In this document: positions 30,406-42,206 of the stretch, in pieces
Position numbering within the stretch: position 1 is the stretch's first letter
Layout of the letters: each line of letters begins with the position of its first letter
DNA from: Humulus lupulus
Lineage: Eukaryota > Streptophyta > Magnoliopsida > Rosales > Cannabaceae
Direction: 5' to 3'
Assembly: GCF_963169125.1 (NCBI RefSeq)
Contig: NC_084802.1
Coordinates: 16,554,896-16,618,895 of the forward strand
DNA: 64,000 nt
The notes under the pieces: generated by a model
What the model saw: the letters and a program-made list of their open reading frames with translations, nothing else
What the model was told of the DNA's origin: nothing
Databases searched by the model: none
Position numbers and translations under genes: made by a program

Positions 30406-31370
30406 AATTTAATTGCTGATAATTGTTAAATAAATGGTATAAATTGTTGCTCTCTGTTTGGGTACTGTTTAAATGACTTAGAATTAATTTTAAACTATTT
30501 AGAACATATTTAGAAGTATGATTTGGATTGTTTATAATTTATGGATAATTATTTGGTAATTTATGCATTTTAAAAGTGTGATTTTATGTGTAAGTAATTA
30601 TAATAATTAGTGCATGTTTCTAAAATAAATATTTATGTTTTATAATCTATATAAGTGGTTTAGAAGCATGTCAAACACTGACTTTGGTAATTTTATGGAA
30701 TATATATTTAATTATTTTGTGAATTATGAGTAATTAAAGTGTTAATTATTGGAAATAATAATTAAAATAAATGTTGAGCACTATGATGAGTTTATAAAGA
30801 TAAAATAAACTTAGGGGCTGTTTGGATGAATTATGGTCACATGCATACTTATTTGAGTTAAAATTATTTGACATAGATGGCTAAGTTTAGGTAAAAAGGG
30901 TATTTTTGTAAATTTCTGCACAAAGAGTGTTTGTATGAATACATGTGTTACCTGCAATATGTTTATGTATGGGTACGCAAGTCAATGGTATGAGTTTTAA
31001 TGAAAAATAAATAGAGTTAGTGTGTCATGCAAAGTGAAATTTGTTTTAGTGTGTATTTTTGGTGTAGAGTTTTCATAAAGGTTTTTGTGTGGAAATTATG
31101 ATTTGTGTGCTGGAACGTATTTTGAATATGTCGTTGTTGAGTGTCTATGGTTTTGTCCTCAACAAGGAAACTCAACGAGGGGTTCTAGAAAGAACATGGG
31201 GATCCACAAATTTTGAGGTAAGAAGAGTGGACATCTGCGCACAGGGTGTATGTTTAAGCATACAACCTTATTTTATGTACTTATGTTTTGTGATTGATTA
31301 TTTTATGATGGTGATGTTAGCATGAGAATAGTGCTAGAGTGGCTAGATAGTTGACATGCTTGAATGATTT
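30406..31370 (+). repeat. Chromovirus LTR, left part
   Basis: AT-rich non-coding sequence interrupted by Tat3 (target repeat GATTT at 31366-31370 and 42957-42961). Together with 42962-43646 it forms ~1.65 kb ending GGGGCGTTACA, an LTR end of the chromovirus type. The left end of this LTR is not seen because Tat2 abuts at 30405. The short open frame at 31089-31325 has no family signature. Confidence 0.55.
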
Positions 31371-32120
31371 TGTTGACGCGGTTCTTCGCCAACAGGTAAT
31401 TAAGAAAATAAGAGGAAGGGATTAGTGCTTATGTTGAACCGAAATAGAAGAATGATCTTTTGAGAATGGGCTGGTGACAAAAATATGTTTTTAGGTGGTT
31501 CAAAGGTTAAAATCCTTCTACTCCACCAGTCAATATTATTGCTATTTGCTTGGTATTCTTTTACAGGGTGTTTCTTACACAATCGAATCCAACCCTTTGT
31601 AACTCCCAAGGTCTCCATATTTACAGGAGAAGGCACCTGGGAGTTGATAAGAAGGTCATCCCATGACCTTCTTACCTATCATGTCAACTCTGTGACATTC
31701 ATGATTAATTCCTAAAACCTGACATATAAGTGTGGTCTAATCAATAGGTAAGGGGATAATGGGCCGCACGGCCCAACCCAGTCGTGGGTGTCTGAATACG
31801 CACGTTCATGCTGCGTGTCCGAGAAGTCAGGGATATATCAGACACGTGATGTCTGATATATGCACGTTTACCTTGCATGGTTGACTTTATAATGGGTCAT
31901 AGCCTCCAACCCCAGCTCGTACCACAAGCTGGATGCTTCCCTCGACCTGTGACCTTCAGAGTCCAACTCAGTCTAACCTTGGCGAACCCTTAGGCTACCT
32001 CGAGCTGAGGAGGTAGGATCTTTCAATGGCAGCTCCGGTCTGTGGGGATGTCCAAGTGGCTGATACAGTTCAGGCCGTATCTCAGCTCGCTAATAGCCCG
32101 TGGGAAAATCAGGGTGTACA
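31371..32120 (-). repeat. 3' LTR of Tat3
   Basis: 750 bp, TGTTGACGCGG to AGGGTGTACA in plus reading, the same length as 42207-42956. The TATA box seen in the other LTR (TATAAATA) reads TGTAAATA here. The small open frames inside are not genes. Confidence 0.92.
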
Positions 32121-32137
32121 TTTGCCCCCCAAGCCCC
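32121..32137 (-). other. Polypurine tract of Tat3
   Basis: GGGGCTTGGGGGGCAAA on the minus strand directly beside the LTR start TGTACACCC. Confidence 0.75.
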
Positions 32138-32270
32138 TGCTTGTGGTACACGACGTCACATAGGGCCACAGTAGGGGCTTTTAGGCTTCCCCATGAACTC
32201 TTCATATTCCACATTTTACGCAGGCGCCGAATACGTGGAACATCGTGGTTGGTGACGGTACGTCTTCCGA

Positions 32271-33757
32271 GAACAATTTAGGCAATTAAAATGTGCAAGT
32301 ATACACAGTCGGCAACAAGTAATATAGTAGTAAATGAGTATCGTCTCCACAGGGATTTTAAACTAAATAATTGCAAAAATCAACTAAAGAACAATTTAAA
32401 AATAAGATAACAAAATTAAGAACATGATTGGAGTATGAATCTGAAATTAAATGGGTATACGTAATTTAATCTAAGATAAAATGAAGAACTCAGAAAAACT
32501 TAATTCAGAGAAGATCTATGTGAACAATTAGATTTGGATGGCTATTTCCCCCTATGTTAATCTGCCCAGTTGTTATAGCAATCGTTCAGCAATTATGCAC
32601 AGAGTTAACAGATTTCACAATAAACCAGTAAGCTTTTTCCAAAACCCACTGATATAATTCCACAACTTAATTCAATACATTCCTATATTAAATCAGGTTG
32701 TAAAACATGCATTTATTCACCAAATCTCAGGTTATACAAGGTAGCAAAATATTCCTATTTCACTACTAAGAACTACCTAAACATGGCATTTCTCTTGTAT
32801 CATTCAAGTTGATTCCACTAGATAGATTCTTTCCAAAATCAGATCTAGCTAGTTTAATTGTTAGTTATGGCCAGTAATCAACAATCATTAAACATTAATT
32901 TCACTTGAATGAACAAAGGCAAATTACTAAACTCATGCATTGCATTAATACTTCATCACATAAGGTTCATAGCCACCCAAATCTCAAGGTGATTAGTTCA
33001 TGTCTAAACTGAAAATTACAATCCAAAACAGAAATTGTTCATCCATAGCAAATATTCAGTTCACAAATTATAGAATCAAGAGTATACACTATAGAAAAGG
33101 AAATATAGAAGAAAGAGAAGAGTAGAATCGGGTTCTAGAGTCCTCCTCCTTCCTTGGTCGTGATTCTCCTCTTGTAGATAATGCATTTTTCTGTGTATAT
33201 CTCTCTGGTTTTTCACTGTACTCTTCTTGCTCTCTAGATTTCTGTACTGTGTCCTCTCTCTATTTCTGGTGTATTACGGCTGCCTCCCCTTTTTGGGTAC
33301 TATCCCTTACCCTAATTAGAAAACCCAACTCCATCTTTGGTCCATTTCTTCTTGCCACCTCAGCCAGCTAACTTCATTCACTAAAAATGGGTGCCACATA
33401 GGCGCTGAGGTCAGTAAATAAATGCAGCTGGCTTTTGTCCACGTCAGTCTTCATTTTCCCAGAATTGCTACAAGTCTGGCCTACAGCATCCGAGCAGCAA
33501 TGCTCCCTTTCTGTCCCCTTTTTCTCTTGATTCCCTTGGTGAGTTTAAGGCACCTTTCCTAGATAACAAAACACACATATTTACATAAATATTTACAATT
33601 ACTACCAACAAATCACAAGACTCTTGCATTAACACACTAACTAGAAAAGAAAGGTAAAAACTAAACAAACTTACAAATAAAATCACACTCATTACTCTTT
33701 TCACCCAAAATTCAAGTTCAAAGTTAATAAAAATAACTCTAAATCATAGAGTTATCA
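32271..33757. mobile_element. Non-coding insertion, probable non-autonomous LTR-type repeat
   Basis: The left side carries the block 'gtgcaagtatacacagtcgg...gagtatcgtctccacaggga' and the right side ends 'aactctaaatcatagagttatca' (TGATAACTCT on the minus strand), sequences I associate with widespread non-coding plant repeats. No coding capacity is visible; the open frame at 33468-33704 lacks a signature. No target duplication could be matched, so edges are approximate. It lies inside Tat3 between the polypurine side and the surviving exons of the extra gene. Confidence 0.45.
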
Positions 33758-33887
33758 CATAGATTCTTCTTCTAGCTCGGGGGGTAGGATTCCCTTTAGT
33801 ATATATACATACTTGAATTTTGCTTTTTTCCCCTTTGTTTTTGCATGACTGCTAACTTGTGTACTAACCATGTCTTTGTTTTGTCAG

Positions 33888-34959
33888 AGGAGATGTCTCA
33901 GCCCGAGGGAAAAAATCTGCGGTCTGTGTTCACTGGAGGGAACGCCTCCGCTGGGGCTTCTGGGCCCAAAATGAAAAAGCTTTGGATGTCGAAGAAATTC
34001 GCCGAGACCCCAACTAAGTCTCCTGCAAAGGAGAAAGAGCAGCCCCCAGCTGCCCAAGTCGATGAAATTGTTCCTCCTGCTGCAGGGGGGAGCATGCCCC
34101 CATCCCCTCCGCGAGCTCCGGCCTTCGTCCGGGATACAGGGGCGAAGCCCGGGGCTTCGGTGATTGTGCCTCCCGAGGTGCTCATCCCGGTTGACCCCCA
34201 GGATTTGGAGAAGATCCCAGACGTCTTCCGGGGGACGGTGTATGAGACGGCGAATTACATCGTCAGCCACTTCTACAAATTCAACGAGAGGGAGCTCAAG
34301 GCCATCGAAACAAGGAGCCCGGTGGGCGTGCTGGAATCTTCATTGGACATGGCTCTAACAGTAAGCTGACCTCACCCTTTTACGATTTTTTATTATCATG
34401 CCTTGCCCTGTTTTTCCTTTCTCCCTTCTCTTTTTTTTTTTTTAAGGCAGTTGCCTCTCCGTTTTTGCAGAGCGCCCCGGCCCTTCATCGGAGCATAGCC
34501 AGGACCAAGGCCCAGCTCGAGGATATGAGGAGCGAGCATCAGGCAGTTGTGGCCACCCACCAGACTTCCTTGCAGACGGATAAGGATGCCCTGGCGGCCG
34601 CGCAGGTTGAGCTGGAAGAGGCCTGTCCCAAGCTTCAGGAGGTCAAGGCAACCAAAGCCACCCTCGCCGCCGCTCGGGCAGAGTTAGACACTGCGAAGGC
34701 TGGGGCCGAGGAGGCGAAGGCCGCCCTGGAAGCCGAGAAGGCAGCTTCAGGCACCACCATGGAGGACATATTCTACCATTGCTGGGCCTATAACCCAGAC
34801 GGCGACTTCTCCTTCTTGGGAGCAGACGTCTGGGAGCCCTTGCTGGAGGGGTTTAAAGCTCACCTCGAGAAAGAAGCACCTTCCAAGACCGGGGAAGTCT
34901 CCGGCGCAGCTGAGCAGGGCAAGACGGTGACCTCCACAAGGCAGCCTGGCGGAGCCTAG
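33888..34959 (+). pseudogene. Tat3 extra antisense gene, 3' half only
   Basis: Two exons survive: 33888-34360 (after the acceptor TTTTGTCAG; the frame begins MSQPEGKNLRS) and 34471-34959 (after the acceptor TTTTTGCAG), joined at phase 0 as in Tat1 and Tat2. The first exon is Pro/Lys-rich and then structured. The second is an Ala/Glu/Lys-rich coiled coil followed by FYHCWAYNPDGDFSFLG and ends at TAG 34957. Both exons are open throughout. The exons matching Tat2 exons 1-2, which hold the PF04195-like domain, are missing, replaced by the 32271-33757 insertion and a deletion. A truncated protein is possible but unproven. Confidence 0.75.
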
Positions 34960-35118
34960 GGCCTTCCTTTTTCGCACCTTTTCCTTTAATATTCTCAATT
35001 TTTTTTGTGTAACTTTTTCATGAGGTGTTTCCACCTCGAGACAATCTAATTATCAATTTTATTCTTAATTGGTTTATTGTCCTTTTTCCTTTACGCATTT
35101 CAGTTACTATTTTTAAAT

Positions 35119-35700
35119 ACTTAGTTCGCGTTAATTTTTATCAATATCTCGTGCTCTTTAAGAAAAACAACGATCAATCGATTTAAATTAACTTCTAAGT
35201 TTTATGACCTGGTTATGTCCAGGAACTTAATTTGAAAACTTAGTTCGTGTTAATTTTTATCAATATCTCGTGCTCTTTAAGAAAAACAACGATCAATCGA
35301 TTTAAATTAACTTCTAAGTTTTATGACCTGGTTATGTCCAGGAACTTAATTTGAAAACTTAGTCCGTGTTAATTTTTATCAATATCTCGTGCTCTTTAAG
35401 AAAAACAACAATCAATCAATTTAAATTAACTTCTAAGTTTTATGACCTGGTTATGTCCAGGAACTTAATTTGAAAACTTAGTTCGTGTTAATTTTTATCA
35501 ATATCTCACGCTCTTTAAGAAAAACACTGATCAATAAGATTTAAATTAACTTCTAAGTTTTATGACCTGGTTAGATCCAGGATAGGACTTAGTTCGCGTT
35601 AATCCCCTATCAATATCTCGCATTTTTTAAGAAAAACAACGATCAATCGATATAAATCAACTTCTAAGTCTTTAAGGTGACCTGGTTATATCCAGGTACC
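35119..35700. repeat. Tat3 119-bp tandem repeat with hairpins
   Basis: About five copies, periods 119, 119, 119 and 111, starting ACTTAGTTCG at 35119, 35238, 35357, 35476 and 35587. Each has one hairpin: CCTGG-TTATGT-CCAGG (35208-35223, 35327-35342, 35446-35461), CCTGG-TTAGAT-CCAGG (35566-35581) and CCTGG-TTATAT-CCAGG (35681-35696, with outer GGT/ACC pairs). It lies between the stop of the extra gene (34959) and the stop of pol (35839). Confidence 0.88.
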
Positions 35701-35838
35701 ATATGCCCCCCAAGTAACTGGGAAAGGGTCTTTTGTGGTTACTTTAGATTACACTTGTAAATATGTACAATCATAAACGAAAAGTTAATTCTCATTGCGT
35801 AATACATAAAAAATGGCCTTTTAGGCCTTACAAGGGAA

Positions 35839-36988
35839 TCATTGATAATATCTCTTCAAATGGATGGCGTTCCAAGTTCGTGGGACTACCCCTCCATCTA
35901 CCCGAGCTAATTTGTAAGTTCCCCCTTTAATGACCTCGATGACTTGATATGGTCCTTCCCAGTTCGGTCCCAATACTCCATCTTTGGGATCCTTACCGGC
36001 TAAGAAAACCCTCCTGAGGACCAGGTCGCCAATGCTAAAGGCGCGCTTTTTGACTTTTGAGTTGAAATAGCGAGTGCTTTTTTGCTGGTAATGTGCGAGC
36101 TGGAGTTGCGAATCTTCTCGTCTTTCATCAACCAAGTCAAGGGAAGTGCAAAGTAGCTCGTGGTTGCGGTCCTGGTCATATGCCTGGACCCTATGCGAAA
36201 GTACCTTAATCTCCACAGGGAGGACTGCCTCACTCCCAAAGGTCAGTGAGAAAGGAGTATGACCCATAGGAGTCCGATGCGAGGTCCGGTATGCCCAGAG
36301 AACCTGGGGGAGCTGTTCTGGCCAGACCCCCTTTGCCTCGTCTAGTCTCTTCTTGAGGCTCGCCTTTAATGTGTTGTTGACAGCCTCGACCTGACCATTC
36401 GCCTGAGGATAGGCCACGGAGGAGAAACTTTTCACAATTCCGTACCTTTCGCAAAACTCGGTGAACAGGTCGCTGTCGAACTGAGTCCCATTGTCAGAAA
36501 CGATTTTCTTGGGCAGCCCGAATCGGCAGATAATGCTCTTAACCACGAAGTCGAGGACTTTTGTGGAAGTTATCGTTGCCAAAGGTTCTACCTCGACCCA
36601 CTTCGTAAAGTAGTCGATGGACCCCGCCTTTCCTAGTAGGGAGGGTGCCAACCAAGTCGATCCCCCAAACTGCAAACGGCCATGGGGACGAGATCATCTT
36701 CAGCTCGACCGGGGGAGCTCGGGCGATGGTGGCGAATCTCTGGCACTTGTCGCACTTCTTGACATATGAGATCGAATACTTGGACAGAGTGGGCTAGTAA
36801 TATCCTTGCCTCAGGACCTTTAGGGCCAAGATTTGCCCCCCAATGTGATCTCCGCAAAAACCCTCGTGCACTTCCTGCAGAATGGCCTTTGCTTTGCCTG
36901 GAAGAACACATCGTAGGAGAGGTAGGGAGTGTCCACGTCGGTGGAGTATCCCATCCACCATCGTATACATGGGAGCCTGATACAGCAC
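35839..36988 (-). pseudogene. pol: Tat3 integrase
   Basis: Zinc-binding part EVHEGFCGDHIGG...CDKCQRF around 36740-36880, interrupted by TAG at 36794-36796 (GYY*PTLSK, Trp codon lost). A frameshift near 36630 leads into the catalytic core in a second frame: D (IVSDNGTQFD) and E (ANGQVEAVNN), followed by the C-terminal domain NWEGPYQVIEV and the end HLKRYYQ at the stop 35839. An open reading frame of 36675-35839 is intact but lacks the N-terminus. Confidence 0.88.
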
Positions 36989-39313
36989 TTACCGCGCATC
37001 ATTACGTCCCTCAGGTAGTTTCCCCTCGGTGAGATACTCAAGGATGAGGGTCATCCAGATCGGCCTAGCGTCGATCTTCTCGACCTCCGTCCGGACTTCT
37101 TCTATACTTGGTTTTTCCAAGAATTCTACCGGCACTAATCCCAAGGTCTCCATCTCCCCGGAGGTGGCGAGCTTGGCAAGAGCGTCTGCGTTAGCATTCT
37201 GCTCCCGAGGTATCCGCTCGATCGAGCCTTGCCCAAATGTGGACAGTTCCATTTTTACCTTTGCTAGGTAGGCAGCCATCTTGGGTCCTCGTGCCTGATA
37301 TTCGCCCAGAACCTGGTTTACCACGAGCTGGGAATCACTGAAGCTCTGGACGGAGCTCGCCTTCAGCTCCTGGGCTATCCTCAGCCCGGCCAGCAAGGCA
37401 TTGTATTCGGCCTCGTTGTTGGAGGCCTTGAATCCAAATCTCAACGCCGAGTGGAATCTATGTCCCTCAGGGGATATCACAATGATTTCAGCTCCGGAGC
37501 CATTCTCGTTGGATGAACCATCCACGAAGATCCTCCACGACGTCTGGGCCGAGGTGACCTGGGGTGAGTCTTCTACAGGATCCTCCCGAAATCCTGTGCA
37601 CTCTGCTACGAAATCGGCCAGGGCCTGACTTTTTATAGAAGTTCGTAGGGTGTACAAAATCTCGAACTGACTGAGTTCGATAGCCCACTTTAACAGACGT
37701 CCCAATGCTTCAGGTTTTTGCAAAACCTGCCTTAAAGGCTGATCGGTCATGACGTGTATTGAGTGGGACTGGAAGTACGGCCTGAGCTTTCGAGAGGCCG
37801 TGATGAGGCAGAACGCCAATTTCTCCATCAACGAGTACCAGGATTCAGCTCCGAGAAGTCTTTTGATGATGTAATAGACAGGTCTCTGAACCCGGTTTTC
37901 TTCTCGGACCAGTACGGCACTAGCTGCATCCTCTGTGACAGCTAGGTAGAGAAAAAGAGGCTCTCCTGATTTTGGTTTGGATAATACGGGTGGTTCGGCC
38001 AGATGTGCCTTCAGGTCGAGGAAAGCGCTTTTGCACTCTTCTGTCCATTCGAACTTCTTATTTCCTCGGAGCAGGTTGTAGAATGGCAAGCACTTATCGG
38101 TGGATTTTGAAATAAACCGGTTGAGGGCTGCCACCCTTCCTGTCAGGCCTTGGACATCTTTGCGTGGCCTGGGTGAGGGAAGCTCGAGAAATGATCTGAT
38201 CTTGTCGGGGTTTGCCTCGATTCCTCGGGTATTGACGATGAAACCCAGGAACTTTCTCGATGCAACTCCAAAAGTGCACTTCTGTGGATTAAGCCTCATG
38301 CCATACTCCCGTAGGATCTTGAAGCATTCTTCCAGGTCGGAAACATGGTTATCGGCAGTCTTTGACTTGACTAGTATGTCATCAACATACACTTCCATGT
38401 TCTTCCCGATCTGGTTTGCGAACATTCTATTTACTAACCTCTAGTACGTAGCACCGGCGTTCTTCAGCCCGAAAGGCATGACCTTGTAACAATAAACGTT
38501 AGTCGAGGTCATGAAGCTGGTGTGCTCCTGGTCCACCAGATTCATGGCGATCTGATTGTAGCCTGAGTACGCTTCCATAAAGGACATGAGCTCGTGCCCC
38601 GCCATGGCATCCACCAATTGGTCAATCCTCGGCAATGGAAAACAATCCTTGGGGCAGCCTTTATTCAGGTCGGAGAAGTCGATGCAGGTCCGCCACTTCC
38701 CATTGGGCTTCGGGACCAGCACGAGGTTGGCGACCCAAATCGGAAACTTGGCTTCACGAATAAAGCCGCATTTCTTAAGCCGGGCTACTTGTTCTTCTAA
38801 GGCTTCAGCCCGGGTTGTTCCAAGGCGCCTCTGCTTCTGGGCCTTTGAAGGAACGCTTTTATCCAGATGAAGGGTGTGCACGATGACACTTGGGCTGATC
38901 CCCACCATGTCCTCATGTGACCATGCAAACACATCCAAGTTGTCCTGCAGAAATTTAGTCAGCTCCGCCTTCCTCTCGCTACAGAGGTTTTTCCCGAGCT
39001 TGACCATCCGTGAAGGGTTCTGCGGATCGATGCTTATTTCCTCGAGCTCCTCAATAGCCTGGAGCTCGGACCTGTCCTCGCCTACTCGGGGGTCAATATC
39101 CTCACTTAAGACGATATTCTCCCCTTTGGCGCTCTGAGGTTTTTCAATCTCAGGATCAGCTAAGGGTTCCTGAGATTCCTCTCCACCACCTTGGATGGCC
39201 ATTGCTAGCTGCCCAGGTTTCGATTTTCCCTTCATGGAAATTCTGTAGCATTCCTTGGCAGCGAGTTGATCGCCACGGACAGTGCATATTCCCGTGAAAG
39301 TAGGGAATTTCAT
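36989..39313 (-). pseudogene. pol: Tat3 reverse transcriptase and both RNase H domains
   Basis: RT begins near 38800 (NGKWRTCIDFSDLN, KDCFPLPRIDQLVD), passes MPFGLKNAGATY, then a TAG at 38441-38443 where Tat2 has Q (ATYQRLVN), then YVDDILV. The first RNase H (LFLYLAVTEDAASAVLV, PVYYIIKRLL) and the second archaeal-type RNase H (IFVDGSSNENGSGAE, NNEAEYNALLAGL, SDSQLVVNQ) follow in the same frame. A TAA at 36989-36991 separates it from integrase. Upstream residues before RT (FLQDNLDVFAWSHEDM) are the usual Tat linker. Confidence 0.9.
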
Positions 39314-40338
39314 CGCGAGGTGGCGAATGGAAGTGACTGCCTCAAAGGCTATGAGCGTGGGTCATCCCAAAATTGCGTTGTACGCAGCAGAGCAGTCGAT
39401 GACCACGAACTCGAGGAGTTTGGAGACTGTCCGAGGTCCTTCTCCTAGGGTGATCACCAGCTCGATAATCCCTATAGCCGCCAAACCTTCTCCCGAAAAA
39501 CCATACAGCATCATGGAGGTCGCCTTCAGCTCGGCGACAGTCAAACCCATCTTCTCCAATGTTGACCGGAATAGGAGGTTTACCGAGCTCCCATTATCAA
39601 TCAGCACACTCCTAACCCTCTGATTAGCGAGCTGAACTGTTACGACCAGAGGGTCGTTATGAGGGAACTGGACATGGCCCGCATCTTCTTCCGTAAAAAT
39701 GATCGGTGGCCTCTCCAATAGATGCTGTTTTGGCAGACGCTGCTCCGGGACAAACTCTACTCCATTATGCGCTTTGAGTTCGTTTATGTACCTTTTCTGG
39801 GTACCCCTGCCCGTGCCAGCCTTATGCGGACCTCTAGATATTGTGGATATCTCTCCTCCTATCAAGGGAGGAGGGACGTCCTGATCTACCCGAGACCCAG
39901 GCTGACTGACTAGGACTTCCGGAGCAGGTCGACTTGCTGGAACCCTGTTCCGCGCGTACTGGGCCAAGGGGTCGACTCAGATGAGAGTCTCGATCTCATC
40001 TTTCAAATGCCTACAATCATCATTATTGTGGCCAATATCGTTGTGAAAACGGCAAAACTTGGAGGTGTATGTCTTCCCCTTCTGGTGCTTCAACGGATCT
40101 GGCCTCTTCTAGGGGAGGCGAGTAGAGTTAGCTAGGAAGATGTTCTCCCTAGAGTGGGTGAGCTCTGTATAAGTCGCGTAGATGGGCTTAAACTTGTCTA
40201 CAGACTTATTCTTCTTGGGGTCATGCTGGCTGCCCTCGCCATTCCCCTTTATTTTGCCTCCACCGAGCTGGTTGTTCTGTGTGACATTTTGGGTCGCTGC
40301 CACGACCTCCGTCCCACTCCAGCGGGCTGCTCAGGGGC
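39314..40338 (-). pseudogene. Tat3 protease region
   Basis: The protease motif RVRSVLIDNGSSVNLLF lies around 39580-39630 in the frame 39967-39362. The frame is closed by TGA at 39362-39364 within G*PTLIAF, where Tat2 has RRPALIGL (CGA to TGA). A second TGA lies near 39975-39980 (ETLI*VDP). Further upstream a zinc-knuckle-like stretch is expected but broken. The order gag-protease-RT is as in Tat2. Confidence 0.82.
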
Positions 40339-42151
40339 CTAGCTGGTTCCTATAGCTGAGGCTTTGGCCTCCTCAAAGTTGATCCATTCCTGGGCCCTGT
40401 TAAGGAATTCGTTCACTGAGCTAACTCCCTTCCTTTGTATATCTTTCCAGAGTTCCCCTCCGACGAGGATTCCAGTTCTCAAGGCCATGAGCTTGGAGTT
40501 GTCATCTGCGTCTCTGGCCCGAGCAGCGACGTTCGCGAATCTGCTCAGGTAAGCCTTCAGGGTTTCGTCGGGCTGCTGCCTCACGTTAGCCAAAGAGTCG
40601 GCCTTGACGCGGGCGGCCTGGGAGGCTCGGAATGCCCTTTTGAAATCAGCCGAGAAAGTTTTCCAGGAGCTGATTGACTGTCTTTTGCTTTCCTTGAACC
40701 ACTGCCTGGCTGGTCCAGTCAGTGTGGAAGGAACGATCAGACACCTCAGCTCAGAGCCAATGTTGTGGGCCATCATCAGGGTGTTGAACATCCCAGATGA
40801 TCCGACGGATCTCCGTCCCCATTGAATTTGGACAGGTGCGGCATACGGAAACCGGGTGGGTAAGCTGTTGCAGCTATGCTGGGGGCGAAGAGCTCCATCT
40901 CGTCCCCCGAATCATATTCATCTTTCTCTTTCTCCGACAGGAGCTTCCTCATCAGCTCCTCCATCTGAGCCAGGCGCTCGAGGGTTTTGTCCTGATTTCC
41001 TTGGTTATTCCGGGGATGTTCAACAGCTCCGGATCCATTGTACATATTTGGTGGGTTATTGCCCCTCCTATCTTGAGATAGGTTATTTGGGGCATTCCCG
41101 CCATTACGTACTTCGAACAGGGCTCCCCCCGAGCGAGCATGGCTGTCACCTCCGACTTATTCCCCTCTATGAGAGTTAAGGCGATCTCGCAGGTCGCCCC
41201 CCTGGGTGGTTTGAGAACTTGTGACGAACTTAAACGCTGACGCAGGTCTCCGCCAGAAAGGTCACTCCGGCGACTACCGGTCCAGTAGCTCCTGTTAGAG
41301 AGGCTCGGAGTCCGCCTTTGGTGGTGAGGATCCGGGCTTTCTCTCGGCGCCCTGCTACGTCGGGAAGGCCCTGCGGATGGCGGGTTTCTCCTGCTACTTC
41401 CGTAGGCTGGAATATCTCGGATGGGCCGAGGAGGAGATGGGTATCTTATTGGAGATGGAGGATGCCTGACCGGAGAGGCGATCCTGGTTTCGTCAAGGCG
41501 GATCAAGTTAGGTGGGGGCCTTTCGGCCTTGCCAACCTGCGGGTCCCGCGCCTGGCGATCTGGATGAGGCGCAGGACAGCTGGTGGGGACGGGCTGATGC
41601 TGCGAGCCCTCCCCGGATCTCCTTTTGGAATTTCCTCAAGCTCTCCTGGGCGCGCTCGAGGCTGATTGGGAGCTGGGAGTCGAAGTTCGGACTAAACGGC
41701 TGTACTGTTGTTGTTCGGCTCTAGGCATTTCTCCGAAGTTTGCCTCTCGATGGTGCGATGAGGGAATATAGTTGGCTGTCGAAAGTCTGTTCGAGCGGCT
41801 ATGCCTGGACCAATTACCCCGGCGGGACTTATGAGTCTCGCCTTGCCTCTTTCCGACGTTAGCGTCGGTTGTAAGAGGGGGTAGTCGGGCCAACACATCC
41901 TTGATCTGCTGATTAGTCGTTGCTAGCTGGCTCCTCAGCTGAGCATTCTCCATCTCCACCACAGTGTAATAACTTAGGTTTGGATTAGGTGGCCGGGGCG
42001 CCGAACTTCCAATGTCATCTCGGCCCACCGGTTGTTTGCCCGGCCGCTGTTGGACCTCAGGAATTTGTTCATCGGGGATGGCGATATGATGAGCCTCCTG
42101 CCCATCATGTTGTTCCGTCTCGTTACCATGTCTGGATCGAGTGGTCACCAT
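40339..42151 (-). pseudogene. gag: Tat3 gag, fragmented
   Basis: Start ATG 42149-42151, 55 bp after the 5' LTR. The N-terminal Arg/Pro-rich part includes VVEMENAQLRSQLATTNQQI (coiled coil), like Tat2. TGA at 41636-41638 and two frame changes (between 41045 and 40960, and near 40790) break it. The gag core is clear at 40791-40339: GPARQWFKESKRQSISSWKTF and RARDADDNSKLMALRTGI. The fragments together cover a normal-length Tat gag. Confidence 0.82.
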
Positions 42152-42186
42152 AGTTGGATGTTTGCGACAGCACCAATCTAACTTGT

Positions 42187-42203
42187 TCTCAATGAAAGCA
42201 CCA
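42187..42203 (-). other. Primer-binding-site-like sequence of Tat3
   Basis: TGGTGCTTTCATTGAGA on the minus strand, identical to Tat2 (29588-29604) and three bases from the LTR end. The tRNA is not identified. Confidence 0.6.
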
Positions 42204-42206
42204 AAT

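Noticed and set aside
31089..31325. 78-codon frame in the chromovirus LTR fragment
   Set aside because: No motif and in LTR DNA; chance frame.
35119..35700. CRISPR-like array
   Set aside because: Whole 119-bp units repeat without unique spacers, and the DNA is plant retrotransposon.
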